A DNA stretch of 64,000 nt from Chitinophaga hostae (GCF_018224885.1 NZ_JAGTXB010000021.1:1-64000), one strand, 5' to 3'; shown: positions 16,518 to 27,200, numbered from the stretch's first letter. The notes: generated by a model not told the origin, from the sequence alone. Translations and numbers: made by a program.

Positions 16518-17828
16518 TTAAAATGCCGGATCCGCAGGCGTATTCGGATTATCATTTCTCTCCACGAAAGGATATGGGAAATAGTTCCTTTTACGTTCCG
16601 CAACCGGGCGCTCAAACCGGCGGCTGTCCTCCAGTTCCTGTGCCCCCATAAACAGCTCTATCCTGCGATGCTGATAAATCAGCTTCAACAGCTCTGTTTC
16701 GGTGGCAGCCACTACCGGCGGCAGCGCAGCACCAATTCCGAAAGCATCATCCGATGGTTTCTTTGTCACTACTTTGTTCAGTTCAATCAAACCATTCGGT
16801 ACATTATGCTGACGGGCATAGCATTCGGCTTTGATCAGCATTATTTCCCCGGGTAAATAAATGGGTACGGAAGATACATTGCTTCTGAAAAAACCATTGA
16901 TATTGAAACGCGGTTTATTGGAAGGCGGTCTCACAATATAAAAAGGTACCCGCTGATCCACCAGGCTTGGCTGCAAGCCCACCGGGAGACCCATAGAAGA
17001 GTCCACCACATTATAAATGTTATTGGTAGCTGTTACCAATGTAAAGATAGGGTTAGTCACCTGCGGATTAAAAGAAAGGGTGGATCTTACCTTCAGGTCT
17101 ACCTTATTGGCCGCCGCCAGCGCGGTGGCATAATCTCCTGCATACAGGGCATACCTTGCTTTCAGCGCATACAATGTATTGATGATGTTTACACTGTCCG
17201 GCGCATATACATCGAAGCTGGCAGATATAGGCGTTGCGGTTACGGCAGTGATGGCGTTATCTAGCGTAGCCACTGCGAGCGTATATCCCTGCTTGCCGGG
17301 AATAAATTTCACATCTGTATTAATATTATCCGGCCTGCCACTTCCATCCGGTACCTGCTCCCAGAAATTTGCCTGTATACCTACGGCCAGCGCTTTGAAG
17401 ATAGCGGCATAACAGATAATACCACTTGCAAAATCTTTCTCAGTAACAATTACATTGGTAGTGCGCAAAATGCTATCTGCTTCATAACGGATCTTGTTGG
17501 TAACATTCCAGATACCGGTAACGATCGAATTGGTATTCAAGATGCTGTTACCACCGGTACCTATCTGTGCTTCATCCGTATTACCCGGGTTGGTAACAAA
17601 TGTTTCACCGGTGAGTAAACTGCCGGCTGCTACGGTAGTGTATAGCAATCCCACCCTATCCTTTACGTACCAGGCTTGCAGGCCTACGGCATCGTTGGCA
17701 AGCGTAATGGGGGTGCTGTATGCCTCTTTCGACGATGGTCCTGACGGATCCCGGTAATCCTTTTTACAGGCGGCGAGTGCCAGGAAAAATGCAGCGTATA
17801 ACAGGCTGTATTGAATATATCGTTTCAT
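16518..17828 (-). CDS. SusD/RagB-family glycan-binding lipoprotein
   Basis: A 436-residue outer-membrane lipoprotein from the ATG at 17828 (MKRYIQYSLLYAAFFLALAAC, lipid Cys at C21). An upstream in-frame start would bury the signal peptide. Helical TPR-like segments and the C-terminal YPF-ERNDNPN region are typical of SusD. SusD lids the SusC barrel and captures oligosaccharide at the surface. It follows the SusC gene by 19 bases, so they are one transcript. It is shorter than most SusD proteins (usually above 480). Confidence 0.9.
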   Translation of the reverse strand: MKRYIQYSLLYAAFFLALAACKKDYRDPSGPSSKEAYSTPITLANDAVGLQAWYVKDRVGLLYTTVAAGSLLTGETFVTNPGNTDEAQIGTGGNSILNTNSIVTGIWNVTNKIRYEADSILRTTNVIVTEKDFASGIICYAAIFKALAVGIQANFWEQVPDGSGRPDNINTDVKFIPGKQGYTLAVATLDNAITAVTATPISASFDVYAPDSVNIINTLYALKARYALYAGDYATALAAANKVDLKVRSTLSFNPQVTNPIFTLVTATNNIYNVVDSSMGLPVGLQPSLVDQRVPFYIVRPPSNKPRFNINGFFRSNVSSVPIYLPGEIMLIKAECYARQHNVPNGLIELNKVVTKKPSDDAFGIGAALPPVVAATETELLKLIYQHRRIELFMGAQELEDSRRFERPVAERKRNYFPYPFVERNDNPNTPADPAF

Positions 17829-17847
17829 AATGTCTTTTTTAATGGGT

Positions 17848-20800
17848 TTAGAATTTTGCACGCAATGACAGGTTATAACTTCTCGGAATAGGTACGGCGC
17901 CAAAGTCAATCCCTCTCAATACGGTACTTTGTCCTGCAGCATTTAACTCCGGATCATATCCTTTATAGTTATCCCATGAAATAAGATTTCTGCCGCCCAG
18001 GCTAACGGATAAATCGCTGAACCCCTTCAGTTTCCCGAAGTCATAGCTGAGCGATACTTCCCGCAGTTTTACAAAAGATCCATCATCAATTCTCCACTCC
18101 TGTATGTTGTAGTTACCTGCAATAAACCCACGTGGTAATATTCCCTTGTCTTCCATTTCTGCTATTTTCCCGTTATCCACACCCTGACGGGTACGAAAGT
18201 CGGCATTAAATACGTCTACTCCCTGTACCGCATCCAGCTGTATATGTAACCCCAGCTTTTTATACTGAAGATCGGTGGTGAAGGTGGCGGTATACTTCGG
18301 GTTGGGGTCACCGATTTTTTTATTGAGCGCCGCTATTTTGGCAGGCGGCAAACCAGTGGCCGGATCGCGTGCAACCGTATACGTTAGCGGAGAGGTTTGC
18401 GTACCACCTTCTGTTACCGGGATACCAGCCGGATTTTTCAACATGTTGCCATTCTCATCACGGGCAAAGAAAGTACCATAGAAGAAGCCGATCGGCTCTC
18501 CATTGGCAATGCCTATGGGCGCGCCCCCAACGGTATTATACAAGATCAGCGACTGGCCAATGTCTACCGCCTGGTTCTTGTTCCGGTTATAGATTGCCGT
18601 GAGACTCCAGGTAAAATCTTTTGTTTTTACCGGCGTGGCACTCAACATCACTTCCACACCTTTATTTTGTAAGGTACCAATGTTATTAAGGTAGAAAGAA
18701 TAACCATTGGTGGGTGCAATAGCACGGCTGATCAACAGGTCTTCCACGCGTTTGTGATAATAGTTAACGGACAGGGATATACGACTATCCAGGAATGCCA
18801 TATCCGTTCCTATTTCCAGTTCTTTTTGCTTTTCAGGTTTTACGTCCGGGTTGGTGTAGGTGGAGGGCGACTGGAACGCAGAAGCGCCTATGAATGCAGA
18901 AGCGATATAGGTATTATAGCGACCATAGGCCGGTATGCCCGTAAGGTTGCCGGATTCTCCATAGGCAGCGCGTATTTTCAGCAGATCCCACCACCTGGCT
19001 ATGGACGAATTGGTCCAGTAGTCGGCCCCCGACAATACATAGCTACCGCTTACTTTGGCATACAGCTGGTTTCTTTCATCCACTCCAAATACAGAAGAAC
19101 CATCCATACGAAGCGCACCGGTCAGAAACAGCTGATTGCGGTATTTGAAATTCTGTTGGATATACTCTCCGGAAATAGATACTTCTGTTCGCTGATCTGC
19201 ACCGGGAATAATAGTGGTAGCCCTGTCGGATGTTTGCACAAAAGGCGGCAAACCTCTTCCCTGTTCCAGGGTATAATGCATGCGCTGGTATTGCACAGAG
19301 TAACCCACCTGTGTAACGGAACTCAGCTTATCATTGATATCCCAGTTGTAGGTGGCATTCAGATCATGGTTGATCATGAAAGAATTATTATTACCTGCGC
19401 TTGCGTAACCATTCTGGGCGGGGTCCAGTGAAGGCCCGCCGCCGTAAAAGCCGGGGCTTACAAAATAGGCGAAGGCAGGCATAAACGTAGTACCTTCCTG
19501 GTTATAATTATCTATTCCCAGGCGATAGTCTATGGTTAAATTTTTAATTGGGCGCAGCTTAATACCCGTACCGGCAATGATCCTTCCCACATGTTGCTGT
19601 TGCTGAAAATCTTCTATCACAGATGCCGGGTTTACACGCCCGCGTTCTCCAACTTTCAATAATTGACCAAGACTGTTACGTCGCTGTATATCGTAGTAGT
19701 TACCGATAATGGTCACCGAGTTCATGGGAGAATAAAAAGTATTACCATCCGGCTTTTCATTTGATTTGCTGTAAACATAGTTCAGGCTGGCATTAAAGCT
19801 GATCCAGCTGGTCAGCTCCTGGTCGAGGTTAATGCGGAAACTATAACGGCTGAAGTCAGTATTTTTTATAATGCCCTGGTTATAAAAATAACTGGCGGAG
19901 GCATAATATTTTGTTTTGTCTTTTCCTCCTGCAACTGAAATGTTATTATCTGTACCTACGCCTGTACGAAAAATATAATCCTGGTAATCGTAGCGTTTCA
20001 CTGGTGTGGTGCTTACTACCGCAGGTGTCAGGATATTTTGGGTGGAGTCATCGGGCGATCCGCCAAACTTAACGGGAGCCTGGTTTACATCCAGTTTTTT
20101 CCGGAGCTGGTTTATTGAAAGCGAAGTGGAAAAATTAACCACCGGCGCACCCGTACTGCCTCTTTTTGTAAAGATCTGTACCACTCCGGCGTTGGCGCGG
20201 GAGCCATAAATGGCCGCCGCGGCGGCGCCATTCAGCACTTCTATTCTTTCTATATCTGCCGGGTTTATATCCGACATACGGTTTTGTCCTATAGCGCCCA
20301 CAAAATTGTTTCCGGAAGAGTTGTCGGCGGTAGCGCCATTACCATAGCTCGGATCGGCATTGGTTACCCTGGTGGTAGAGTTGTCAATGATTACACCATC
20401 TATAATATACAATGGCTCTGTAGATCCTGATATAGTACTGATACCACGCAGTTTTACAGAGATACCACCTGAGGGATCACCGGAATTCTGCGTGATCTGC
20501 GCACCGGCAGTTTTTCCCTGCAATGCGGCCAATACATTACCGGTACCTCCCTTATTCAGCTCATCTGCTTTTACGGTACTGATGTAGTTACCCAGCTGCC
20601 GGCGGGTGGTACCTTCCGATGTACCGGTTACTACTATTTCATCCAGTTTGGATACTGAAGTAACCAACTGCATGTTCTGGGTGTAGGTGCCGGCGGCATC
20701 ACCTACTACCAGTATATTTTCTTTAGGTGTATACCCTATCCCGGAAAATCCCAATGTGTAATTACCGGGTTGCAAACTGGCACTGATCGTATACCGGCCA

Positions 20801-20994
20801 TCCGGATCCGTTTTGGTGCCCACTTTGGTATTTTTCACGATCACGGTAATACCGGGAAGCGGAGCATTTTGTTCATCTGTTACCCGGCCGGAAATTTTCA
20901 CCTGCCCCAATGTGGCAGCGGCCAACAGATTCATAAACAGCAATAGCACAAAGGACCGGCCTTTGGCCATTTTCGTAAATAGAAACATGCGCAT
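17848..20994 (-). CDS. SusC/RagA TonB-dependent outer-membrane transporter
   Basis: A 1048-residue importer: signal peptide, carboxypeptidase-regulatory-like domain (VKISGRVTDEQNAPLPGITV), TonB-box-like LDEIVVTGT, plug with the SusC motif YIIDGVIID and a long beta-barrel ending in aromatic F (LSLRAKF). It imports oligosaccharide bound by the SusD partner using TonB energy. The GH9-deacetylase gene lies 205 bases upstream in the same direction, suggesting a small utilization locus. No regulator (HTCS, ECF/FecR) for it is evident nearby. Confidence 0.95.
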   Translation of the reverse strand: MRMFLFTKMAKGRSFVLLLFMNLLAAATLGQVKISGRVTDEQNAPLPGITVIVKNTKVGTKTDPDGRYTISASLQPGNYTLGFSGIGYTPKENILVVGDAAGTYTQNMQLVTSVSKLDEIVVTGTSEGTTRRQLGNYISTVKADELNKGGTGNVLAALQGKTAGAQITQNSGDPSGGISVKLRGISTISGSTEPLYIIDGVIIDNSTTRVTNADPSYGNGATADNSSGNNFVGAIGQNRMSDINPADIERIEVLNGAAAAAIYGSRANAGVVQIFTKRGSTGAPVVNFSTSLSINQLRKKLDVNQAPVKFGGSPDDSTQNILTPAVVSTTPVKRYDYQDYIFRTGVGTDNNISVAGGKDKTKYYASASYFYNQGIIKNTDFSRYSFRINLDQELTSWISFNASLNYVYSKSNEKPDGNTFYSPMNSVTIIGNYYDIQRRNSLGQLLKVGERGRVNPASVIEDFQQQQHVGRIIAGTGIKLRPIKNLTIDYRLGIDNYNQEGTTFMPAFAYFVSPGFYGGGPSLDPAQNGYASAGNNNSFMINHDLNATYNWDINDKLSSVTQVGYSVQYQRMHYTLEQGRGLPPFVQTSDRATTIIPGADQRTEVSISGEYIQQNFKYRNQLFLTGALRMDGSSVFGVDERNQLYAKVSGSYVLSGADYWTNSSIARWWDLLKIRAAYGESGNLTGIPAYGRYNTYIASAFIGASAFQSPSTYTNPDVKPEKQKELEIGTDMAFLDSRISLSVNYYHKRVEDLLISRAIAPTNGYSFYLNNIGTLQNKGVEVMLSATPVKTKDFTWSLTAIYNRNKNQAVDIGQSLILYNTVGGAPIGIANGEPIGFFYGTFFARDENGNMLKNPAGIPVTEGGTQTSPLTYTVARDPATGLPPAKIAALNKKIGDPNPKYTATFTTDLQYKKLGLHIQLDAVQGVDVFNADFRTRQGVDNGKIAEMEDKGILPRGFIAGNYNIQEWRIDDGSFVKLREVSLSYDFGKLKGFSDLSVSLGGRNLISWDNYKGYDPELNAAGQSTVLRGIDFGAVPIPRSYNLSLRAKF

Positions 20995-21199
20995 AAAAAA
21001 GGTTTTTTACTGAAATTTATATTGGTTGAACACAGACATTGAGTAATGCTTACAGCATTTCATGCTATTGAATTTTGGCCGATTGAGTTGTCGTACGGAT
21101 TTACCGCAATAAAAAATATTTTTAATAGGAAACAGGCTATCAAATTTTAATATCGTGTATAACCTTACCGGCTATACGGCTTTATAAAAAAGCTAATTT

Positions 21200-23686
21200 T
21201 CACTGTAATAATTGTTTTAGTGTACTGAAATGATATCCCTTTTCTTTCAGGAGAACAACCAGTGCAGGAAGTTTGTTGTAAAATTTATCCGGGCGCCGCG
21301 GGTCCGCACCTATGTGTATCAGCAGCAGGAAGCCATTTAACCCGCCAGGATGGCTGCTTTCATATTGAATAATGCTATGATAAATTTCTTCAGAGGACCG
21401 GTATTGTTTTCCCATCTCAGGATAAGTATAATCTGCATTGGAACGGGTGCCGGGTGTAAAATTGATCACCTGTATCCCCATCGTCGACGCCCATGCAGCG
21501 ATACTATCATTGTACCATTCATAGGCTGGTAAAAACCAGGGGGCATAGTTTCGTGAAACGCCGGCGCTCTCTATACTTTTGTAGTTGGCTTCCAGGTCCT
21601 CCAGGAACTGTGTTTTGGTGACCAGCAAACTGTCCCTGTTTTTCCAGTCGCAATACAACAAATGCTGATCGCCATGTGGTCCCAGGTAATGTCCGTCGGC
21701 CTTTAACTGCCTGATCAGCTTTTGTGTGGCGGGGTTCCGGTAAAACCTGCCGGTAAAGAAAAAGGATGCAGGTATTTGTTGTTGCCGCAGCGTGGCTCGT
21801 ATTACAGGTCCGCCGTCGGCGAATTCATCTCCCGTAAAAACAAGTGCCAGCTCTTTACGTGCACTGTCACCCCGGATAATACCACCATGATCGTACTGCC
21901 GCTTTCCGGCTCCTTCCTGTGCTTTGGCTGCCAACAGGTATACCAGGGAGGCGGTACCATCCATGGTTGGTTCATTAGTGCTGTAATCGCCTGCATCATC
22001 ATGATATACTGCCAGGTCGCTTTGAAACGCAGCATATTCATCCGGATTTGACAAACGGATGCCGATAAGATTTTTGTAGATGTTTGTGTAAACAGGCCCA
22101 TCCACCAACCCACCGTCTATCGGGTAATGGCCAATGGCAGCAAAGGCGGAATGTGGATCTTCCGGTGTATCGCCGTTGACAGGCAAGCCATACACCATAC
22201 TGGTTCCCCAGGGGTTGCAGCCAAATAACCAGTCTGTATTGGCCTGTTCCAGCGCGGCAAAAGCATTGTTGCCGCTTAATTGCCGGTACCAGTAACACTG
22301 TATGGCAAAAGCAGCGGTAAGATTATTACTGCACCAGATAAACGGCACGCCCCGGTAAAAAGCATTATGCTGCGCTTTATGCCATACTTTTTCGATACCT
22401 GTTTTATAATAGTTGATCAGCTGTTGCTTTTCTGCTCCGGCACTTTGCTGTGCCAATGCATAATGTCCGAGGTTGATGAAGGGATACCATTGGTAGTGAT
22501 TGGCGGTGTCGGCGCCCAGCCAGGGCGTTACCGGCTCCTGCTGCGCATAGTTCCATGCTTCCTGTTGATATTTCGTTTCACCTGTGGCCTGGTATAAAAC
22601 GGCGGCTGCCAGTTCCATATCATCGGTCCAGTTATCTTCTGCATAAATATAAGGCGATAGTGTGGAGGCAGTCTGACAAACACCGGGCTGCCGCAGGCCC
22701 ATTTTATAGGCCGACAATGCCCTTTGTTTTAGCAACCGGGCGTAGCCCGTATCTGTTGTTTTCAATAAGGTGTATCCGAGCGCAAATGCGCTGGAAAATT
22801 TCCCCGCCGTAGAGGCGACACCGGTAGTCCTGTTCTTATACTTACCCAGCCCCTGCGGTTGCCCGGTACAGAAGTATACCGGCCGTTCAAATCCTTTACC
22901 ATAAAAACTATCTTCCCCGGGTAAACGCATACCATGATGATCGCGGTCATCGGCCACCTGGTTAAACATTTCCTGCGGCGCCGGATGCATTTTCAGCAAC
23001 CAGTCGAGCCCCCACCTGGCTTCATCCAGTACATCCTTTACCTGGTTGGCGCCGGGCAAACCATTTGCTGCATAATGATCTTCAAACACACCGGGAAAAT
23101 CACGATAGGCTGCCAGCAGATGAAACGCTGCGTTGGCGGAGGTAGTAACGTATTGCAGGTAGTCGCTGGCATCATGCCAGCCTCCCACCACATCAATATG
23201 CGTACTATCGGGCATAGGCCCGTACATGGTATAACCGTCGTGCGTATGACAGGAGTCTTTCAGAAAAGGATTGAATCCGCTTCGTTGTTGCCGCATATAA
23301 CGCAGCAGAAAGCCGGGCGTGCCGGCGTAAACGTTACCGGCTATACGAAAAACAGGGGAAACAGCCGCACCGGCTTTCAGGTAATAGCTGCCAGTATCTT
23401 TGAACGCAGTAAAATCGAGCCGGCAGGTTTGCGTAAAAGGTCCATAGGGGCCAAATGCCTTACCGGTGCTGCCGGTATACATTACCTTATCAGAGGTGGC
23501 GGATATCAGTTGAAAATGCGATGGCATTTCCTCACTCTTGCTGCCCCATACCGCTACTTTAATACCATTGGGAAGATAACCAAGCTGGTTGATGCGCACC
23601 CATGCCGGGGGCAACTGCGCATGGCTGAAAGAGGCCAGCAGCAATAAAGAAAACAGGTTACATACAAAACAGGCGTTTTTCATCAT
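21200..23686 (-). CDS. GH9 glycoside hydrolase fused to a NodB-like deacetylase domain
   Basis: An 828-residue secreted fusion. After a signal peptide (to about residue 23) comes a CelD-type Ig-like domain (25-120, WVRINQLGYLPNG), then a GH9 (alpha/alpha)6 barrel (about 120-590) with the catalytic-base pair D172/D175 in GGWHDASDY and the acid E572 in STNEPTMDG. The C-terminal part (about 610-828) is a polysaccharide-deacetylase fold: TGDE with D620/E621 in place of the usual TFDD, HGDQH (H671, H675) as metal ligands, and IHIGAD with H791. GH9 covers endoglucanases and exo-beta-glucosaminidases. With a deacetylase domain, action on acetylated chito-oligosaccharides is plausible but inferred. 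Confidence 0.88.
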   Translation of the reverse strand: MMKNACFVCNLFSLLLLASFSHAQLPPAWVRINQLGYLPNGIKVAVWGSKSEEMPSHFQLISATSDKVMYTGSTGKAFGPYGPFTQTCRLDFTAFKDTGSYYLKAGAAVSPVFRIAGNVYAGTPGFLLRYMRQQRSGFNPFLKDSCHTHDGYTMYGPMPDSTHIDVVGGWHDASDYLQYVTTSANAAFHLLAAYRDFPGVFEDHYAANGLPGANQVKDVLDEARWGLDWLLKMHPAPQEMFNQVADDRDHHGMRLPGEDSFYGKGFERPVYFCTGQPQGLGKYKNRTTGVASTAGKFSSAFALGYTLLKTTDTGYARLLKQRALSAYKMGLRQPGVCQTASTLSPYIYAEDNWTDDMELAAAVLYQATGETKYQQEAWNYAQQEPVTPWLGADTANHYQWYPFINLGHYALAQQSAGAEKQQLINYYKTGIEKVWHKAQHNAFYRGVPFIWCSNNLTAAFAIQCYWYRQLSGNNAFAALEQANTDWLFGCNPWGTSMVYGLPVNGDTPEDPHSAFAAIGHYPIDGGLVDGPVYTNIYKNLIGIRLSNPDEYAAFQSDLAVYHDDAGDYSTNEPTMDGTASLVYLLAAKAQEGAGKRQYDHGGIIRGDSARKELALVFTGDEFADGGPVIRATLRQQQIPASFFFTGRFYRNPATQKLIRQLKADGHYLGPHGDQHLLYCDWKNRDSLLVTKTQFLEDLEANYKSIESAGVSRNYAPWFLPAYEWYNDSIAAWASTMGIQVINFTPGTRSNADYTYPEMGKQYRSSEEIYHSIIQYESSHPGGLNGFLLLIHIGADPRRPDKFYNKLPALVVLLKEKGYHFSTLKQLLQ

Positions 23687-23754
23687 TATGCCAGATCTGG
23701 TTGAAATCGGAGATAATGAAAGTACCGCTTTTAACGCATGTCTTATAAAATAAT

Positions 23755-24183
23755 CTACTTAATCGTTTTCGCTTGCGCTGCGTCCATACTCCAGCGATAA
23801 TAAGGCATAGTAGCCAGCAGTAGTGCTGAGGTACAATCTACCCACACCGAATAGGTCAATGCCGACAATGGCCCGAAAGAATACGTCATGCTCAACGCAA
23901 ATATCAGCGTAAGTAATGCCGCACTCAAGGCAACGAAGCGCGTTTTATAACCAATCAGCAGCAGCAAGGCAAAAATAATTTCCAATGCTGTAGCGGTTAC
24001 GGCAAGGAAGGGGATCATCGCCGCAGGAGCGAAAGAATTTACTTTCCCGGTATAGACTAAAAAGTCCTGCCAGTTACCATGTTCCGGGCCCCAAAAGCCG
24101 AGGCGTATCGCTACCGCCGACAAAAAATTAACGGCAGTGGCTATCCGTAGAAGCAGCACTGCCAGATCCTGGTACTTTTTCAT
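23755..24183 (-). CDS. DoxX-family membrane protein
   Basis: A 142-residue protein with four membrane helices. LLRIATAVNFLSAVAIRLGF at the start and ALLLLIGYKTRFVALSA after the third helix fit DoxX/DoxD-like proteins. Members are linked to redox or thiosulfate:quinone chemistry, but many have no known function. It stands alone between the GH9 and permease genes. Confidence 0.8.
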   Translation of the reverse strand: MKKYQDLAVLLLRIATAVNFLSAVAIRLGFWGPEHGNWQDFLVYTGKVNSFAPAAMIPFLAVTATALEIIFALLLLIGYKTRFVALSAALLTLIFALSMTYSFGPLSALTYSVWVDCTSALLLATMPYYRWSMDAAQAKTIK

Positions 24184-24252
24184 TTTACAAAAGTACCGGG
24201 ATCTGGCGATGGCTGGTAGTCCAGTTTGATGTTACAAGGTAGTCCAGGCAGG

Positions 24253-26637
24253 TTATTCTGCCTTTAAACTTTTTACAGGATTAGCCATCGCTGCTTTTGC
24301 AGCCTGGTAGCTCACCGTAAGCAACGCTATCAACAACGCCCCGATCCCTGTTACCACAAAAATTTCCCATACAATGGTGGTATGATAGTAAAACCGCAGC
24401 AACCATTTATCCAGGAAATACCAGGCTAACGGGATAGCCAGGAAACAGGAAATACTCACCAGGATGACAAAGTCTTTGGATAACATCTGCCATAACTGGA
24501 ACACCGAAGCTCCCAGTATTTTCCGGATGCCTATTTCCTTGGTCCGCTGTTCGGCTAAAAAGGAAGCCAGTCCGAATAAGCCAAGGCAACTGATCAGGAT
24601 GGCCAACGCAGCGAAGAAAGTAGACAACTGCCCGATGCGTTCTTCTTCGCTGAACTTCTTCGCATATTCCTGGTCAGCAAATTTATATTCGAACGGCGCA
24701 CCCGGGTTATACTTTTGCATCACCTTTTCAATACTCACCAATGCTTTACTGGTGCTTATTTCCGGGTTAATGCGAATATTAATAAAGTTCCCCGGTTCTT
24801 TCAGCAGGTAATAAATAGCCGGGCGTACCGGATCATAGGGAGAAGTCATGATCATATTCTGCACCACTCCCAGCACATGATATTCCTTCCCGTCTTTCCG
24901 GATAATTTCTCCCACCGGATGTGCCAGACCCATATATTTCGCGGCCGCCTCATTCAGGATCAGCCCCATGGAATCGCTGGCAAAGGCGGTTGAAAAATCA
25001 CGCCCCGCAATAAAGCGCCAGTCCACCACCTTGCCATAACCAAACTTCCCGCCTATAGTAGAGAACCCGTCCTGTTGCTCTGGTTTACGTCCCCTCCACT
25101 CGTAGCCTCCTTCACCACTCCATATATCGGTAATAGGGCCCTGCGACTGTGATAGCTCTGTAATAGCCCCGGCACTCAGCATTTCGGTGCGAATCACATC
25201 ATAGTTCTGATAGATTTCCGGCGTGGTCATTTGTATAGAGAGCAGTCCGTTACGACTGTACCCTACCGGCAGATTTTTCGCAAACTGGATCTGCCGGTAA
25301 ATTACAATAGTACCAATGATCAGCACAATAGATACTGTAAACTGCACTACGATCAATACTTTACGGGGAACTACCGCAAAACGGCCGGCACGGAAAGTAC
25401 CTTTCAATACTTTCAATGGCTGGAAAGATGACAGGTAAAGTGCGGGATAGCTGCCTGCCAGCACGCCTGTAAACAAAGTAAAGCCAATGCAGCAAAGCCA
25501 GAACCATCCATTGGTCCAGAGGATAGCGATATGTTTATTCGCCACCCCGTTAAACCATGGCAAGGCGATTAATACCAGCAACAAAGACAATACAAAGGAA
25601 AATAACGCCACCAGCACCGACTCACTCAAAAACTGTGAAATAAGCTGCGTACGCATAGAACCCACAGCTTTGCGGATACCTACTTCTTTGGCGCGCTTCT
25701 CTGAACGAGCCGTGCTGAGATTCATAAAATTGATGCAGGCCAACAGTAATACAAATAATCCGATCAGTCCAAACAACCGTACATAGCGAATCTGGCCACC
25801 GGTATTTACCCCGTTTTCAAAAGAGGAATACAGGTGCCATTTGCGCATCGGGTGCAGGAAAAGTTCGTTTTTTATGCCTGGTGTAGGTGGGGTGTGCCGG
25901 GCTTTAACATCCCTGATCTTCTGGCTCACTTTATCAAAATCGGTATTATCTGCTATCTGCACAAAGATCCGCATGGCATTAAATGTCCAGGTATCTTTTG
26001 CATTCTTTACCCAATCCCATTTGGTCACCAGCAGCTCCCAGGGCAATATATACTTCATGTCTGCCAGGAGGGAGTTCTCGGGTAGGTCTTCGTATATACC
26101 GGTTACCTTTACAACCAGGCCATTGTTGTTATCCAGCTTTATCAGCTGATCCATCGGTTCTTTATCTCCAAACAATGCTTTGGCAAAGGAAGCTGACAGC
26201 ATCACCGAGGCGGGTTCTTTTAATGCGGCCCTGGTTCCTTTCAGTATTTTCAGGTCAAACAGCTCAGGACCGCCTGGCTCGATAAATATACCCAGACTGG
26301 TAATTTTCTTATCGCCAAAGCTGACTGTATGTGTTCCCTCCGTTGCCAGCACCACTTCTTTGAAATCATTGGCGTAGGTGGTTCTTAATTCCGCCGCCAG
26401 CGGTATAGGCATTGAGCTGTAGGCGCCCGCCTCCGTATTGCTGGACTCGAGTTGCCACACGGCTGCTATATGATCATAATGCTTGTTGTATTTGTCGTAC
26501 GATAATTCATTCCAGATCCACAACCCTATCAGCATAGTCACCGCCATCCCTACAGATAGCCCGAAGATGTTGATAAACGAAATTCCCCTGTTCTTAAACA
26601 GGTTCCTGATCGCAATTTTCAGGTAGTTTTTTAACAT
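24253..26637 (-). CDS. ABC transporter permease, MacB/FtsX type
   Basis: A 794-residue permease of the family very frequent in Bacteroidota. It has an N-terminal helix (FINIFGLSVGMAVTMLIGLW), a large periplasmic MacB-like core domain, an FtsX domain with three helices (about 280-400), a second periplasmic domain and a second FtsX domain (about 670-790). LRNRG-like starts (MLKNYLKIAIRNLFKNRG) and the repeated KEVGIRKAVG / KEIGIRKILGA motifs are diagnostic. No ATPase is adjacent, as usual for orphan members. Substrate may be a peptide, antibiotic or lipoprotein. Confidence 0.93.
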   Translation of the reverse strand: MLKNYLKIAIRNLFKNRGISFINIFGLSVGMAVTMLIGLWIWNELSYDKYNKHYDHIAAVWQLESSNTEAGAYSSMPIPLAAELRTTYANDFKEVVLATEGTHTVSFGDKKITSLGIFIEPGGPELFDLKILKGTRAALKEPASVMLSASFAKALFGDKEPMDQLIKLDNNNGLVVKVTGIYEDLPENSLLADMKYILPWELLVTKWDWVKNAKDTWTFNAMRIFVQIADNTDFDKVSQKIRDVKARHTPPTPGIKNELFLHPMRKWHLYSSFENGVNTGGQIRYVRLFGLIGLFVLLLACINFMNLSTARSEKRAKEVGIRKAVGSMRTQLISQFLSESVLVALFSFVLSLLLVLIALPWFNGVANKHIAILWTNGWFWLCCIGFTLFTGVLAGSYPALYLSSFQPLKVLKGTFRAGRFAVVPRKVLIVVQFTVSIVLIIGTIVIYRQIQFAKNLPVGYSRNGLLSIQMTTPEIYQNYDVIRTEMLSAGAITELSQSQGPITDIWSGEGGYEWRGRKPEQQDGFSTIGGKFGYGKVVDWRFIAGRDFSTAFASDSMGLILNEAAAKYMGLAHPVGEIIRKDGKEYHVLGVVQNMIMTSPYDPVRPAIYYLLKEPGNFINIRINPEISTSKALVSIEKVMQKYNPGAPFEYKFADQEYAKKFSEEERIGQLSTFFAALAILISCLGLFGLASFLAEQRTKEIGIRKILGASVFQLWQMLSKDFVILVSISCFLAIPLAWYFLDKWLLRFYYHTTIVWEIFVVTGIGALLIALLTVSYQAAKAAMANPVKSLKAE

Positions 26638-26786
26638 GGCGATGGTATTTAGAAATTGGATATTCTAAAGACACAAGAAAGTTGCCACAGTTGCATTTAT
26701 CGACAGACAAGGGTTTCCCCGCAAGGCAGGTTGCCGGGTTGTTCGTAAGCGGACAGAAAATGGCCGGAAATGAACGCTAACCGCGC

Positions 26787-27155
26787 TTATGCGGGTTGCT
26801 GTACTATTACGCATACATCCTCGCTGTCGCGCAATCCAAACTCCAGTGCGCCCCAGGGCTGCAACCGTACTTCGGGCAAATTAGGATGCAAGAGTTCCGG
26901 GTGTGTGGATTTCACCAATGCATAGGCCGATTCTATATCGTCGGTTTCCAGACGTATCTGTGGCCGGTCTTTGATAGCCCATTCGTGGCTTTCCACGAGG
27001 TGGATCACCAGGGTATCCCGTTTGACGATACAAAAGGGCTGTTCTCCGCTATCGTCCCGGTAAGCAACAGCAAAACCAAGTGTGTCCACAAAAAGCTGTA
27101 AACCCACCTTCATATCTGAATAAAATATATTGGGGATCAGTTTGGTAAATTGCAT
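26787..27155 (-). CDS. VOC-superfamily (glyoxalase-like) protein
   Basis: A 122-residue single-domain protein with the beta-alpha-beta-beta-beta repeats of the vicinal oxygen chelate fold: FYSDMKVGLQLFVDTLGF at the start, HLVESHEW and a C-terminal PWGALEFGLRDSEDVCV. This shape fits bleomycin-resistance or glyoxalase-like proteins. Substrate unknown. It is divergent from the SRPBCC gene. Confidence 0.85.
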   Translation of the reverse strand: MQFTKLIPNIFYSDMKVGLQLFVDTLGFAVAYRDDSGEQPFCIVKRDTLVIHLVESHEWAIKDRPQIRLETDDIESAYALVKSTHPELLHPNLPEVRLQPWGALEFGLRDSEDVCVIVQQPA

Positions 27156-27200
27156 ACGCCCGATTTTTACAGAAAAGTAAATAATAATTCATCAATTCAG

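Noticed and set aside
22934..23647. Plus-strand ORF of 237 codons, and a similar one of 225 codons at 18754-19431
   Set aside because: Both are antisense to well-supported genes (GH9 fusion and SusC) and look like random translation.
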